From: DASTOB01 sp035720425
GTDB taxonomy: Bacteria > Chloroflexota > Limnocylindria > Limnocylindrales > CSP1-4
Length of the DNA: 46,710 bases
Direction: 5' to 3'
Assembly: GCA_035720425.1 (NCBI GenBank)
Contig: DASTOB010000159.1
Coordinates: 1 to 46,710 of the forward strand
Of the stretch, positions 24,928 through 32,695 are shown piece after piece. The first letter of the stretch is position 1, and each line of letters begins with the position of its first letter. The translations under genes and the position numbers were made by a program. The notes beneath the pieces are model-generated. The model searched no databases, was not told the DNA's origin, and saw nothing but the letters and a program-made list of their open reading frames with translations.

Positions 24928-24939
24928 TCACGAACGTGA
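24928..24939. promoter_or_regulatory. Inverted repeat overlapping the parA promoter
   Basis: TCACGAACGTGA is a perfect palindrome with 5-bp arms, directly downstream of the parA -10 element, about 24 nt before the start codon. The arms match the parS half-site core (TCACG/CGTGA) with a 2-bp insertion. It may be an operator for autoregulation, or it may be coincidental. Confidence 0.35.
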
Positions 24940-24945
24940 ATTCTA
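24940..24945 (-). promoter_or_regulatory. -10 element of the parA operon
   Basis: TAGAAT on the minus strand matches TATAAT at 5 of 6 positions. It would start transcription about 28 nt before the parA start codon. No good -35 at 16-18 nt. Confidence 0.45.
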
Positions 24946-25074
24946 CCATTGGAGCGGGTTGAACCTCGGGCGGGTGAGTTCGGCACAGCGTGCCAGACGG
25001 CTCGTCGCTGGCGCTAAACCGCACTGGTGTCGCGGCTTACTCGTGGCTTACCGCCCCATCACTCGGACGACACC

Positions 25075-25090
25075 TGTTTCACGTGAAACG
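25075..25090. promoter_or_regulatory. parS centromere site
   Basis: TGTTTCACGTGAAACG matches the bacterial consensus TGTTTCACGTGAAACA at 15 of 16 positions and contains the full 14-bp palindrome GTTTCACGTGAAAC. It sits about 170 bp upstream of parA in the intergenic region, the usual cis arrangement for chromosomal parABS. Confidence 0.95.
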
Positions 25091-25134
25091 TCGGTCGTGG
25101 GCCTGTACCGAGCCGCGGCGCTCATCCCCGGTTC

Positions 25135-25689
25135 TCACGCGTCCCGGATGACACGGCATGGATTGCCGACCGCAACGACGCCGGCCGGAATGTCTCGCGT
25201 GACCACGCTTCCGGCACCGATGACCGCGTCGCGCCCGATGGTGACGCCGGGACAGACGATCACCCCGCCGCCAAGCCAGGCGCCGTCCTCGATCGTGATC
25301 GGGTGGGCGGATTCCCAGCGAGCCTTGCGGGTGGCCGCGTCGACCGGGTGGGTGGCGGTCAGGAGTTGGACGCTCGGGCCGATCTGGACGTCTGCGCCGA
25401 TCCGAACATACCCAGGGTCAAGGATGACGGCTCCGTAGTTGATGAAGGTCCGGGCGCCGATGCTCGTCGTGTAGCCGTAGTCGCAGCGGAGTGGTGGCAG
25501 GACCTCTGCGCCGTCGCCGAGCGATCCGAGGAGCGCAGCCAACAACGCGCGCCGATCTGTCGGACGGTCGACGGACATGGTGTTGAATTGCTCGAGCAGG
25601 CGCTGGGCTCGCGCTCGCTCCTCGACGAGTACCGGATCATCGGCGAGATAGAGGTCCCCCCGGAGCATCCGATCCCGCTGCTCGCTCAT
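25135..25689 (-). CDS. Maltose/galactoside-type O-acetyltransferase
   Basis: A 184-residue left-handed beta-helix acetyltransferase of the Maa/LacA/NodL group. The N-terminal helical cap reads MLRGDLYLADDPVL, then DYGYTTSIGARTFINYGAVILD begins the hexapeptide coils. H114 in TATHP is the catalytic base position, and IGRDAVIGAGSVVTRDIPAGVVAVGNP is the diagnostic C-terminal end. It transfers acetyl from acetyl-CoA to a sugar hydroxyl; the substrate is unknown. ATG 25689 was chosen because it begins the family's MSEQRDRMLRGD segment. Confidence 0.92.
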   Translation of the reverse strand: MSEQRDRMLRGDLYLADDPVLVEERARAQRLLEQFNTMSVDRPTDRRALLAALLGSLGDGAEVLPPLRCDYGYTTSIGARTFINYGAVILDPGYVRIGADVQIGPSVQLLTATHPVDAATRKARWESAHPITIEDGAWLGGGVIVCPGVTIGRDAVIGAGSVVTRDIPAGVVAVGNPCRVIRDA

Positions 25690-25999
25690 GTCGATGCGCG
25701 ACGCGTGGCGCGTATGTGGCGCTGATCGGAGTCCATCCGCGAAGTATGGCGCCGTGTCGACTCCGTGGGTTGTGCCCTTGCGGACGGCCTCCGCTGGACG
25801 TGGCCCCGGAGACGACGCCGCTGGACGTGGCCGGCGACGCGGCTGCGACGATCGGATGGTGCGATCCGCGCCAGCCGAACCATTGCCGCTCCCAAGGCCG
25901 CCGTGGGATACTTCGCGATGACGCCGTTTCGCCCGCACGTCGCGAGTGCTCGAAGATCGGGCGCGCGCCCCTGGCCGCTCAGCCGAGGATCGACGCCGG
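25690..25999. other. Divergent intergenic region between acetyltransferase and mreD
   Basis: A 310-bp region between divergent genes with no supportable ORF. It contains a direct repeat CCGCTGGACGTGGCC at 25791-25805 and 25818-25832 (27-bp period). A weak plus-strand promoter candidate is TTGCCG (25883-25888), 18-nt spacer, GATACT (25907-25912). No DnaA boxes or AT-rich tract are seen, although gene orientation switches here. Confidence 0.4.
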
Positions 26000-26500
26000 A
26001 TGAGCCTCCTTCTCGCCGCGGTCGGCGCGACGGCGGCCGCACTCATCGAATTGACCGTTGTCCCATACCTTCGTGTCGAGGACGCCTACCCTCATGTCGT
26101 CCTCGTGGTCGGCATCATCTGGACGATCGCGTCCGGCATCGAGGGGGGTCTGGTCTGGGCATTTGTCGGGGGCCTGGTTCTTGATGTACTGGCACAGCGG
26201 CCGATCGGGTCGACCGCGTTCGCGTTGCTCCTCTGCGTCGCCGGCGCAGCCGTCTTCGGATCGATGCTGTCACGCCTTCGACCGGTCGCGCCCGTCGTGG
26301 TCGTCCCGCCGCTCAGCTTCGTCTACTCGATGACCCTGTTCGTCCTGCTCGGCGCGCTCAACACGCGCATTCCCGTCGACGATCCGGCGGGCGTGCTGCT
26401 CCCAGGCATCGTGTATGACTTCGTCGCGGCCGTTGCGATCGGCCCGCTCGCTGTCGCGATTCACGACCGTTCCATCGAGCCGGAGCGCGTCGATTGGTGA
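26000..26500 (+). CDS. mreD: Rod shape-determining protein MreD
   Basis: A 166-residue, mostly hydrophobic protein with about five membrane segments. The hydrophobic N-terminus, the early ELTVVPYLRV segment and the G-rich WAFVGGLVLDVLAQRPIGSTAFALLL region fit MreD (consensus: ...GFxxGLLxDxLxxxxxGxxxL). It is part of the elongasome. Immediate downstream PBP2 and RodA genes support the call. No mreB or mreC lies upstream, which is unusual. ATG 26000 is chosen because upstream codons are charged and unlike the family. The stop overlaps the PBP2 GTG. Confidence 0.85.
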   Translation: MSLLLAAVGATAAALIELTVVPYLRVEDAYPHVVLVVGIIWTIASGIEGGLVWAFVGGLVLDVLAQRPIGSTAFALLLCVAGAAVFGSMLSRLRPVAPVVVVPPLSFVYSMTLFVLLGALNTRIPVDDPAGVLLPGIVYDFVAAVAIGPLAVAIHDRSIEPERVDW

Positions 26501-28419
26501 ACGTCTACCTCGATGGCCGCTCCGAGCGCGACCGCCGGGTCGGTCGGTTTGCCGTCTTCGGACTGGCCATCGCACTCGCGCTCGGCGTCCTCGTCGTCCG
26601 GCTGTTCTATCTCCAGGTGGCGAGCGGGTCGGCGTTCACATCCCTCGCCCAGTCGAACCGAACCGTGCTCCAGCCGATCGTGTCGTCCCGCGGACTCATC
26701 GTCGATCGGAACGGCGTTCCGCTCGTCACGAACATCCCGTCCTGGACGATCAAGATCCGGCCCGCCGACCTCCCGTTGTCGCGTCGCGACGAGGTGGTCG
26801 GTCAGATCGCACGGCTGGTCGGCAAGGATGCGTCCGACATCATCGCCACGATTGACGCCAATCCCGGCTCCCGGTTCGACCTCGTGCGGGTGGCCCAGGA
26901 CGTCCCGGAGGAGACGGCGCGCCTGATCGCGGAAGCACGGTACGACCTGCCAGGCGTGGAAGTGGTCGTCGAGGCGCGGCGCGATTACACGACCGGGCCG
27001 CTGCTCTCGCAGATCATTGGCTACACGGGGCCAGTATCGGCGGAGCAGCTGCCGACCCTGCGCCCTGACGGCTATCTGCCAGACGACCTGATCGGCAAGG
27101 CCGGGGTGGAGGCGGTCTATGAGGCTGAGCTGCGAGGCACCTACGGGGCGGAGTCCGTCGAGCGCGATGCATCCGGGCGGCGCCTCCAGGTCCTCGAAAC
27201 GGTCCGCGAAGCCGAGAACGGCAGCTCACTCACGCTGACGCTGGACCGGACGGCGCAGGAGCAGGCGGAGCGCGCCCTGCGCTGGGGCATGGACGAGATC
27301 GGCATGACGCGTGGTGTCGTCATCGCCATGAACCCCCAAACGGGCGAGGTCCTGGCGATGGTCAGCCTGCCGACCTACGACAACAACAACTTCGCCCGCG
27401 GCATCAGCACCGCGGATTACGCCGCGCTGCTCGAGGACCCGGACAAGCCGCTCATCAACCACGCCATCAACGCCCACTACCCGCCCGGATCCACGTACAA
27501 GCTCGTGGCGGGGACCGGGGCACTCGCCGACGGCAAGATCACCGCGTCGACGCGGATCCGTACGGCCGGCTACCTGACTCTGGGATCGACCCGGTTCTAC
27601 GAGTGGAACCGGCGCGGCTGGGGGTTGTGCAATCTCGACTGCGGCTTCGGCCATTCGAGCGACACGTACTTCTTCCAGTTGGCCGGCATGCTCGGGATCG
27701 ACCGCCTCGCCTACTGGGCGAACCAGTACGGGTTCGGCGAGCGTAGCGGGATCGACCTGCCGGGCGAGGTCCGCGGGATCGTCCCGAGCAACCAGTGGAA
27801 GCTCGACACGTACGGCGAACCGATCTACCCGGGCGAGGTCTACCAGGCCGGCATCGGCCAGGGTTATGACGCGGTCACCCCGCTGCAGCTGCTCAACGCC
27901 TACGCGGCGCTGGCCAATGGCGGACGCCTCCTCCAGCCCCAGGTCGTGCGCGAGGTGATCGGTCCTGACGGCCGGGTGGTCCGTGCATTCGAGCCGAAGC
28001 TCATCCGCGAACTCCCGGTCGAGCAGAACGTGCTCAAAGAGATGCGGGAGGCGGCGCGCAACACGGTCCTCATCCGTCACACGTACAACCTCGTCGACCT
28101 TCCGATCGTCGTTGCCGGCAAGTCCGGAACGGCCGAATTCGGACTCCGCGATAGTCAGGGTCGGCTGCCGTTCCACTCGTGGTTCGTCGCGTTCGTACCC
28201 AAGGAGCCGGCCGTGACCTCAGCCGACCCGAGGGGCCTCAAGGCCGTCGCCCGCACCGACGCCGAACTCGTCGTCATGGCCCTCGCCTACGACTCGCGGA
28301 CGAAGGGCAACGCCGCGACCGAGATCGTGAAGTACTTCCTCCAGCAGCACTACGGGATCGAGAAGGACTACCGCAACTTCGATCTCCTCGAGCGCGGCAA
28401 CTTCTACCAGGGCAACTGA
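26497..28419 (+). CDS. mrdA: Penicillin-binding protein 2 (elongation-specific transpeptidase)
   Basis: A 640-residue class B PBP. One N-terminal membrane anchor (about 16-40), the pedestal domain beginning with SRGLIVDRNG, and a transpeptidase domain. Catalytic motifs: S332-T-Y-K335, SSD at 387-389 (the PBP2 group has SxD) and KSGT at 542-545. PGSTYKLV and GIGQGYDAVTPLQ are typical of MrdA. It cross-links lateral-wall peptidoglycan with RodA. GTG 26497 overlaps the mreD stop as GTGA; a TTG just before is an alternative. Downstream, a 14-codon minicistron separates it from rodA. Confidence 0.96.
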   Translation: MNVYLDGRSERDRRVGRFAVFGLAIALALGVLVVRLFYLQVASGSAFTSLAQSNRTVLQPIVSSRGLIVDRNGVPLVTNIPSWTIKIRPADLPLSRRDEVVGQIARLVGKDASDIIATIDANPGSRFDLVRVAQDVPEETARLIAEARYDLPGVEVVVEARRDYTTGPLLSQIIGYTGPVSAEQLPTLRPDGYLPDDLIGKAGVEAVYEAELRGTYGAESVERDASGRRLQVLETVREAENGSSLTLTLDRTAQEQAERALRWGMDEIGMTRGVVIAMNPQTGEVLAMVSLPTYDNNNFARGISTADYAALLEDPDKPLINHAINAHYPPGSTYKLVAGTGALADGKITASTRIRTAGYLTLGSTRFYEWNRRGWGLCNLDCGFGHSSDTYFFQLAGMLGIDRLAYWANQYGFGERSGIDLPGEVRGIVPSNQWKLDTYGEPIYPGEVYQAGIGQGYDAVTPLQLLNAYAALANGGRLLQPQVVREVIGPDGRVVRAFEPKLIRELPVEQNVLKEMREAARNTVLIRHTYNLVDLPIVVAGKSGTAEFGLRDSQGRLPFHSWFVAFVPKEPAVTSADPRGLKAVARTDAELVVMALAYDSRTKGNAATEIVKYFLQQHYGIEKDYRNFDLLERGNFYQGN

Positions 28420-28421
28420 GC

Positions 28422-28469
28422 GCGATGGACCAGGCAGCGATGAACGAGGCAGGCCGACGATGGGCGTGA
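28422..28469 (+). promoter_or_regulatory. 14-codon minicistron with duplicated start region between PBP2 and rodA
   Basis: ATG 28425 encodes MDQAAMNEAGRRWA and stops at TGA 28467-28469, inside the rodA start region. The segment contains a 15-bp imperfect tandem repeat, GCGATGGACCAGGCA (28422-28436) and GCGATGAACGAGGCA (28437-28451), each with an ATG. If rodA starts at ATG 28469, the junction is a TGATG overlap. If it starts at 28460, the overlap is 10 nt. Function as a coupling element is inferred. Confidence 0.4.
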
Positions 28470-29617
28470 TGCGCGCCGAGAGTCGCGTCACGGACTGGGC
28501 TGCGCGCTCGGTTGGGGCGGCGTGGCGCGCCTTCGACCTCCAGCTCGTGACGTATGCAGCCTTGCTTGCGGCGATCGGGCTGGCGATGGCCTACAGCAAC
28601 AGCGTCGAGACCGGGCGATCCGTCCTCGTGACCGGCTCGACGTTCCTGCGCGGCCTCATGTGGGCCGGTCTCGCCATCGTCGCGTTCACCGTGGCGACCG
28701 CGTTCGACTACAAATGGCTGCGAACGCTGACCTGGCCGCTGTACCTCGTCCAGATCGCCCTGCTCGTCACGTCGCTCGCGATCGGAGACGGGATCGGCGG
28801 ATCCGCCCGCTGGGTGTCGATCCTCGGTGTCCAGTTTCAGTTCAGCGAGATCGCCAAGATCCTCATGATCATCGTGCTCGCGCACTACCTCGGATCCCGC
28901 GAGGGCCGCCTCACGTCCCTCTCGTCGATCCTTGGCGCCTGCCTGCTCGTGGGGCCGCCATGGATCCTCGTCATGCTCCAGCCGGACCTTGGTACGTCGC
29001 TCGTCTTCGGCGCCATCCTCGCCGGCATGCTCTTCCTGTCCGGTGCCAGCCTGCGCTGGCTGTTCGCGCTGCTGGCCGGCCTGCTGGCCGCCTTCCCGCT
29101 CATCTGGACGCACATCCTTCGCGACTACCAGAAGGAGCGCCTCACGTCCTTCCTCGATCCCGCCGCGGACATCCAGGGTGCGGGCTACCAGCTCTACCAG
29201 TCGCAGATCGCCGTGGGCTCCGGCGGCGTGTTCGGCAAGGGCCTCACGAACGGGACGCAGAACCAGCTCGACTTCCTGCCCGTCCAGACGACGGACTTCG
29301 TGTTCGCGATCCTGGCCGAGGAACTCGGCTTCATCGGCGCGATCGTGACGTTCGCCCTGTTTGCCGCGCTTCTCTGGCGAGTCCTCGCCGCCGGCTGGCG
29401 GTCGCGGGACGCGTTCGGCACCCTGTTTGCCGCCGGAATGGCTTCGATGATCCTCTTCCAGCTCGTCGTCAACGTCGGGATGGTGATCGGGATCATGCCG
29501 ATCACCGGGATCCCGCTCCCGTTCGTCACCCACGGCGGCGCGTCGCTCATCAGCATCGCCATCGGTCTCGGGATCCTCCAGAGCATCAACATCCGACAGA
29601 CCCGCGCCGAGTGGTGA
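28460..29617 (+). CDS. rodA: Peptidoglycan glycosyltransferase RodA (SEDS)
   Basis: A 385-residue polytopic protein (about 10 membrane segments) of the FtsW/RodA/SpoVE family. Signatures: GGSARWVSILGVQFQFSEIAKILMI, LQPDLGTS, YQLYQSQIAVGSGGVFGKGL, FAILAEELGF and GIPLPFVTHGGASL. SEDS proteins polymerise glycan strands from lipid II and work with a class B PBP, here the adjacent PBP2. ATG 28460 is the longest credible start; ATG 28469 is an alternative that fits the minicistron overlap. The stop overlaps a GTG opening a second 14-codon minicistron. Confidence 0.96.
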   Translation: MGVMRAESRVTDWAARSVGAAWRAFDLQLVTYAALLAAIGLAMAYSNSVETGRSVLVTGSTFLRGLMWAGLAIVAFTVATAFDYKWLRTLTWPLYLVQIALLVTSLAIGDGIGGSARWVSILGVQFQFSEIAKILMIIVLAHYLGSREGRLTSLSSILGACLLVGPPWILVMLQPDLGTSLVFGAILAGMLFLSGASLRWLFALLAGLLAAFPLIWTHILRDYQKERLTSFLDPAADIQGAGYQLYQSQIAVGSGGVFGKGLTNGTQNQLDFLPVQTTDFVFAILAEELGFIGAIVTFALFAALLWRVLAAGWRSRDAFGTLFAAGMASMILFQLVVNVGMVIGIMPITGIPLPFVTHGGASLISIAIGLGILQSINIRQTRAEW

Positions 29618-29658
29618 CGTCGCGGGCTGAACCCGATACGCCCGGGATCCCGCGATGA
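29614..29658 (+). promoter_or_regulatory. 14-codon minicistron bridging rodA and the CBS gene
   Basis: GTG 29614-29616 overlaps the rodA TGA (GTGA) and opens MTSRAEPDTPGIPR. Its TGA 29656-29658 overlaps the ATG of the CBS gene (ATGA). The short frame therefore closes the 37-nt gap with 4-nt overlaps at both ends. This could allow unbroken termination-reinitiation, but such bridging can arise by chance. Confidence 0.35.
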
Positions 29659-30170
29659 CCGAGCCCATGCGGCTCGCCCGGCACACACCGGTCGCGGACG
29701 CGGCCGACCTGCTCGAGATCGGGCCGCTCGTCGCGCGCTCGGACGAGGACCTCCTCGTCGCCATGCGCCGCTCGTCCGCCCAGCCGGCAACGCGGCTCAT
29801 CGGTGTCGTCGACGAGGCCGGCCGCCTCGTCGGTGTGCTGCCGATCCTTCGCCTCGCCGAGGCCGTCGTTGCGCGCGTCGTTCCCGAGTCGCTGCTGGCC
29901 GATATCTCCGGCGTCGCGGATGTCGCTCGCTTCGGGCACGCGGTCGAGGCGCGAACCGTCGCGGACGCAATGCTCGAACCGGCGTCGATCCGCCCGGATG
30001 CCACGATCGGCGAGGCGTTCCGGACCATGCACCAGCGGCGCCTATCCGGGCTCTACGTCGTCGACGCCGACGGCCGGCCGATCGGCTATCTCGATCTCAT
30101 CGAGCTCGCCATCGCGTATCTCGACGCGATCGAAGCAGAGCAGCGCGCGACCGACCACCCCGCCCGCTGA
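29655..30170 (+). CDS. CBS-domain pair protein
   Basis: A 171-residue protein with two CBS motifs (about 15-75 and 100-160). The second is clear: VADAMLEPASIRPDATIGEAFRTMHQRRLSGLYVVDADGRPIGYLDLIEL. CBS pairs bind adenosine nucleotides and often regulate transporters or enzymes. There is no other domain. The stop codon is directly followed by the ATG of an ArsB/NhaD-type permease, and a CPA2 antiporter overlaps that gene. A regulatory subunit for one of these transporters is a reasonable inference. Confidence 0.88.
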   Translation: MTEPMRLARHTPVADAADLLEIGPLVARSDEDLLVAMRRSSAQPATRLIGVVDEAGRLVGVLPILRLAEAVVARVVPESLLADISGVADVARFGHAVEARTVADAMLEPASIRPDATIGEAFRTMHQRRLSGLYVVDADGRPIGYLDLIELAIAYLDAIEAEQRATDHPAR

Positions 30171-31436
30171 ATGGACGCCGCCGCCGCCGCCACGATCTTC
30201 GTCATCACCTACGCGCTCATTGCGACGGACCGGATCGAGAAGACCGTCGCGGCGCTGCTCGGCGGGTTGGCGATGGTCGTGCTCCGCGTGATCGACCAGG
30301 AGACGGCCTTCCACGCGATCGACTTCAACGTCATCTTCCTGCTCGCCGGCATGATGGCCCTGGCCGGGACGCTCCGCCGGACCGGGTTCTTCCAGTGGGT
30401 CGCGATCCGATCGGTCAAGGTCGCCGGAGGCGATCCGATTCGCCTGATCGTCGTCCTCAGCGTGGTGGCGGCCGGCCTGTCCGCGTTCCTCGACAACGTG
30501 ACCACCGTCGTCCTCATCGCGCCCGTCACGCTCTATATCGCGGCGACGCTCCGCGTCTCGCCCTTCCCGTTCCTGGTCAGCGAGATCCTCGCCTCGAACA
30601 TCGGCGGGACCGCGACGCTCATCGGCGATCCGCCGAACATCCTCATCGGGTCGGCGGCGGGCCTCGACTTCGCGGCCTTCCTCGGGACGATGGCGCCAGC
30701 GGCGCTGCTCGTCTTCGTCGCCTTCATCGTCACCGTCCGGCTCTTCTTCCGCGGCGCGCTCGAGGTCCACGCGGAGGTTCGCGACGCGGTCCTTGCCCTC
30801 GACGAACGCGAGGTGCTGACGGACCCGCGCCTCCTCCGGATCAGTCTCGTCGTGATCGGGCTGACGATCCTCGGGTTCCTCGTTCACGGCGTGCTCGGCT
30901 ACGAGCCGGCGACGATCGCCCTGCTCGGCGCCGCCGCGCTCATGCTCGTGACGCGCGCCGACCCGGCCGAGGTCCTGCGCGAGATCGAGTGGCCGACGGT
31001 CTTCTTCTTCGTCGGCCTGTTCATGCTCGTCGAGGGCGTCGTCGAGGTGGGCATCATCAACGCGATCGCCGGCGGATTGTTCGACCTGACGGCGGGCGAT
31101 CAGTCGATCACGACGATCGGCCTGCTGTGGCTGAGCGGTGTCGCCTCCGCGGTCGTGGACAACATCCCGTACACGGCGGCGATGATCCCGGTCGTTCGGG
31201 AGCTCGGCGCGCAGGGCCTGGCCGTCGAGCCGCTGTGGTGGTCGCTTGCCCTCGGTGCATGCCTCGGCGGGAACGCGACGATCATCGGAGCGTCGGCCAA
31301 CGTCGTCGTCGCGAATCTCGCCGGTCGGGCGGGCCATCCGATCACGTTCCGTGGCTTCCTTCCGTACGGCCTGGTCGTGGTCGTCGAGTCCCTCGCGATC
31401 TCGACCGTCTATTTGTGGGTACGATTCCTCCGATGA
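30171..31436 (+). CDS. ArsB/NhaD-superfamily ion permease
   Basis: A 421-residue polytopic transporter (about 10-12 membrane segments) in two repeats. Diagnostic motifs: FLDNVTTVVLIAPVT and NIGGTATLIGDPPNILIGSAAG in the first half, then AVVDNIPYTAAMIPV and LGGNATIIGASANVVVANLA in the second. Members export arsenite, exchange Na+/H+ or take up dicarboxylates; substrate cannot be told. No arsenic genes are nearby, and the CBS and CPA2 neighbours favour a cation/proton role. It starts right after the CBS stop and overlaps the next gene by ATGA. Confidence 0.9.
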   Translation: MDAAAAATIFVITYALIATDRIEKTVAALLGGLAMVVLRVIDQETAFHAIDFNVIFLLAGMMALAGTLRRTGFFQWVAIRSVKVAGGDPIRLIVVLSVVAAGLSAFLDNVTTVVLIAPVTLYIAATLRVSPFPFLVSEILASNIGGTATLIGDPPNILIGSAAGLDFAAFLGTMAPAALLVFVAFIVTVRLFFRGALEVHAEVRDAVLALDEREVLTDPRLLRISLVVIGLTILGFLVHGVLGYEPATIALLGAAALMLVTRADPAEVLREIEWPTVFFFVGLFMLVEGVVEVGIINAIAGGLFDLTAGDQSITTIGLLWLSGVASAVVDNIPYTAAMIPVVRELGAQGLAVEPLWWSLALGACLGGNATIIGASANVVVANLAGRAGHPITFRGFLPYGLVVVVESLAISTVYLWVRFLR

Positions 31437-32695
31437 TCCCGACACTGCCCATTGCCGCCCTGTCTGCGCTGGAGCTGCCCGGCCACCCGGACGCGGCCGC
31501 GACCACCGCTCCGCTCGACGTGCTCGTCGCCCTGTTCGTGCTCCTCGTCGGCGCGAAGTTCGGCGAGGAGATCGCACGTCGCCTCGGCCAGCCAGCCGTC
31601 GTCGGGGAGCTGTTCGGCGGCTTCCTCGTCGGTCCGCACGCGCTCGGCATCGTGGGTCTCGGCGAGGCGACCGACGTGTTCGCCGAGATCGGCGTCGTCA
31701 TCCTCCTCTTCGCGGTCGGCCTCGAGGTTCGCCTCGATGACCTCCTCGCGGTCGGCAAGCCGGCGGTCATGACCGCCCTGATCGCGATGGTCCTGCCAAT
31801 CGTCGCGGGGATCGCGGTCGGCCTTGCCGTGGGCGAGCCGATCGGACCGGCCGCCTTCATCGGCCTTGCCCTCGCCGCCACGAGCATCGGGATCACGAGC
31901 CGGGTCCTCGCGGAGATGGGCGCGCTGAACCGCGCGTTCGCCCGGGTCGTGCTCGGCGCGGCCGTGATCGACGACGTCCTCGCGCTCATCGCGATCGGCA
32001 TCGTGTCCGGCCTCGCCGAGGGCGACCTGTCCGCGTCGACGCTGTTCCTGGCGGTCGCCGCGTTCGGCCTCGTCGGTCTCGGGTTCGCCGCGGCGCGGCG
32101 GGCCCGCGGCATCAAGCGCGAGGCGTTCACGTGGCCGCTGTTCGCCGACACGCCGCTCGTGCCGGCGTTCATCCTCATGCTCGGCGTCGCCCTCCTGTCG
32201 GCCGGGATCGGCCTCGCGGCGATCATCGGGGCGTTCGTGGCGGGACTCATCGTGGCCGAGACGGAGGCGCGTGAAGAGCTGGAGCACGAGATCAAGCCGC
32301 TCGCGTCGATCTTCACGCCGTTCTTCTTCGCGGTGACCGGCGCGCAGCTCGACCTGGGAGCGCTGCTCGACCCGTCGATCGCGATCCTTGCCATCGTGCT
32401 CGCGGCGCTCGGCGTGGTGACCAAGGCCGCCGGCGGCATCCTCGGCGCCCGATCGATCGGCCGCTGGGGGTCGATCGCCGTCGGCGTCGGCATGGTCCCC
32501 CGCGGAGAGGTCGGGATCGTCGTCGCCAACCTGGGGTTGGCGGCCGGGTTGCTGCGGCCGGACCTGTTCAGCGGCGTCCTCGTCGCCGTCGTCCTGACGA
32601 CGGTCGTGGCGCCGTACCTGCTGGCCTACGCGGTCCCGCGCGCGATCGCGGAGCGACAACATGCCCAGGACCGGGAGGCGGCGCGCTCCTCCTAG
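31433..32695 (+). CDS. CPA2-family Na+/H+ (K+/H+) antiporter
   Basis: A 420-residue membrane protein with about 12 helices of the CPA2/KefB-NapA type. Visible: GEEIARRLGQPAVVGELFGGFLVGPHALG, FAEIGVVILLFAVGLEV, GAAVIDDVLALI (paired acidic residues of the electrogenic NapA type), and GMVPRGEVGIVVA. There is no C-terminal TrkA-N domain, so it is not a full KefC. ATG 31433 overlaps the previous stop. It ends tail-to-tail with the AI-2E gene, sharing three bases of the stop codons (32692-32695). Confidence 0.92.
   Translation: MIPTLPIAALSALELPGHPDAAATTAPLDVLVALFVLLVGAKFGEEIARRLGQPAVVGELFGGFLVGPHALGIVGLGEATDVFAEIGVVILLFAVGLEVRLDDLLAVGKPAVMTALIAMVLPIVAGIAVGLAVGEPIGPAAFIGLALAATSIGITSRVLAEMGALNRAFARVVLGAAVIDDVLALIAIGIVSGLAEGDLSASTLFLAVAAFGLVGLGFAAARRARGIKREAFTWPLFADTPLVPAFILMLGVALLSAGIGLAAIIGAFVAGLIVAETEAREELEHEIKPLASIFTPFFFAVTGAQLDLGALLDPSIAILAIVLAALGVVTKAAGGILGARSIGRWGSIAVGVGMVPRGEVGIVVANLGLAAGLLRPDLFSGVLVAVVLTTVVAPYLLAYAVPRAIAERQHAQDREAARSS

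Noticed and set aside
25690..25999. oriC, or a decayed mreC gene, at the strand switch
   Set aside because: No DnaA boxes or AT-rich element. The short plus-strand frame that overlaps the mreD start shows no resemblance to MreC.
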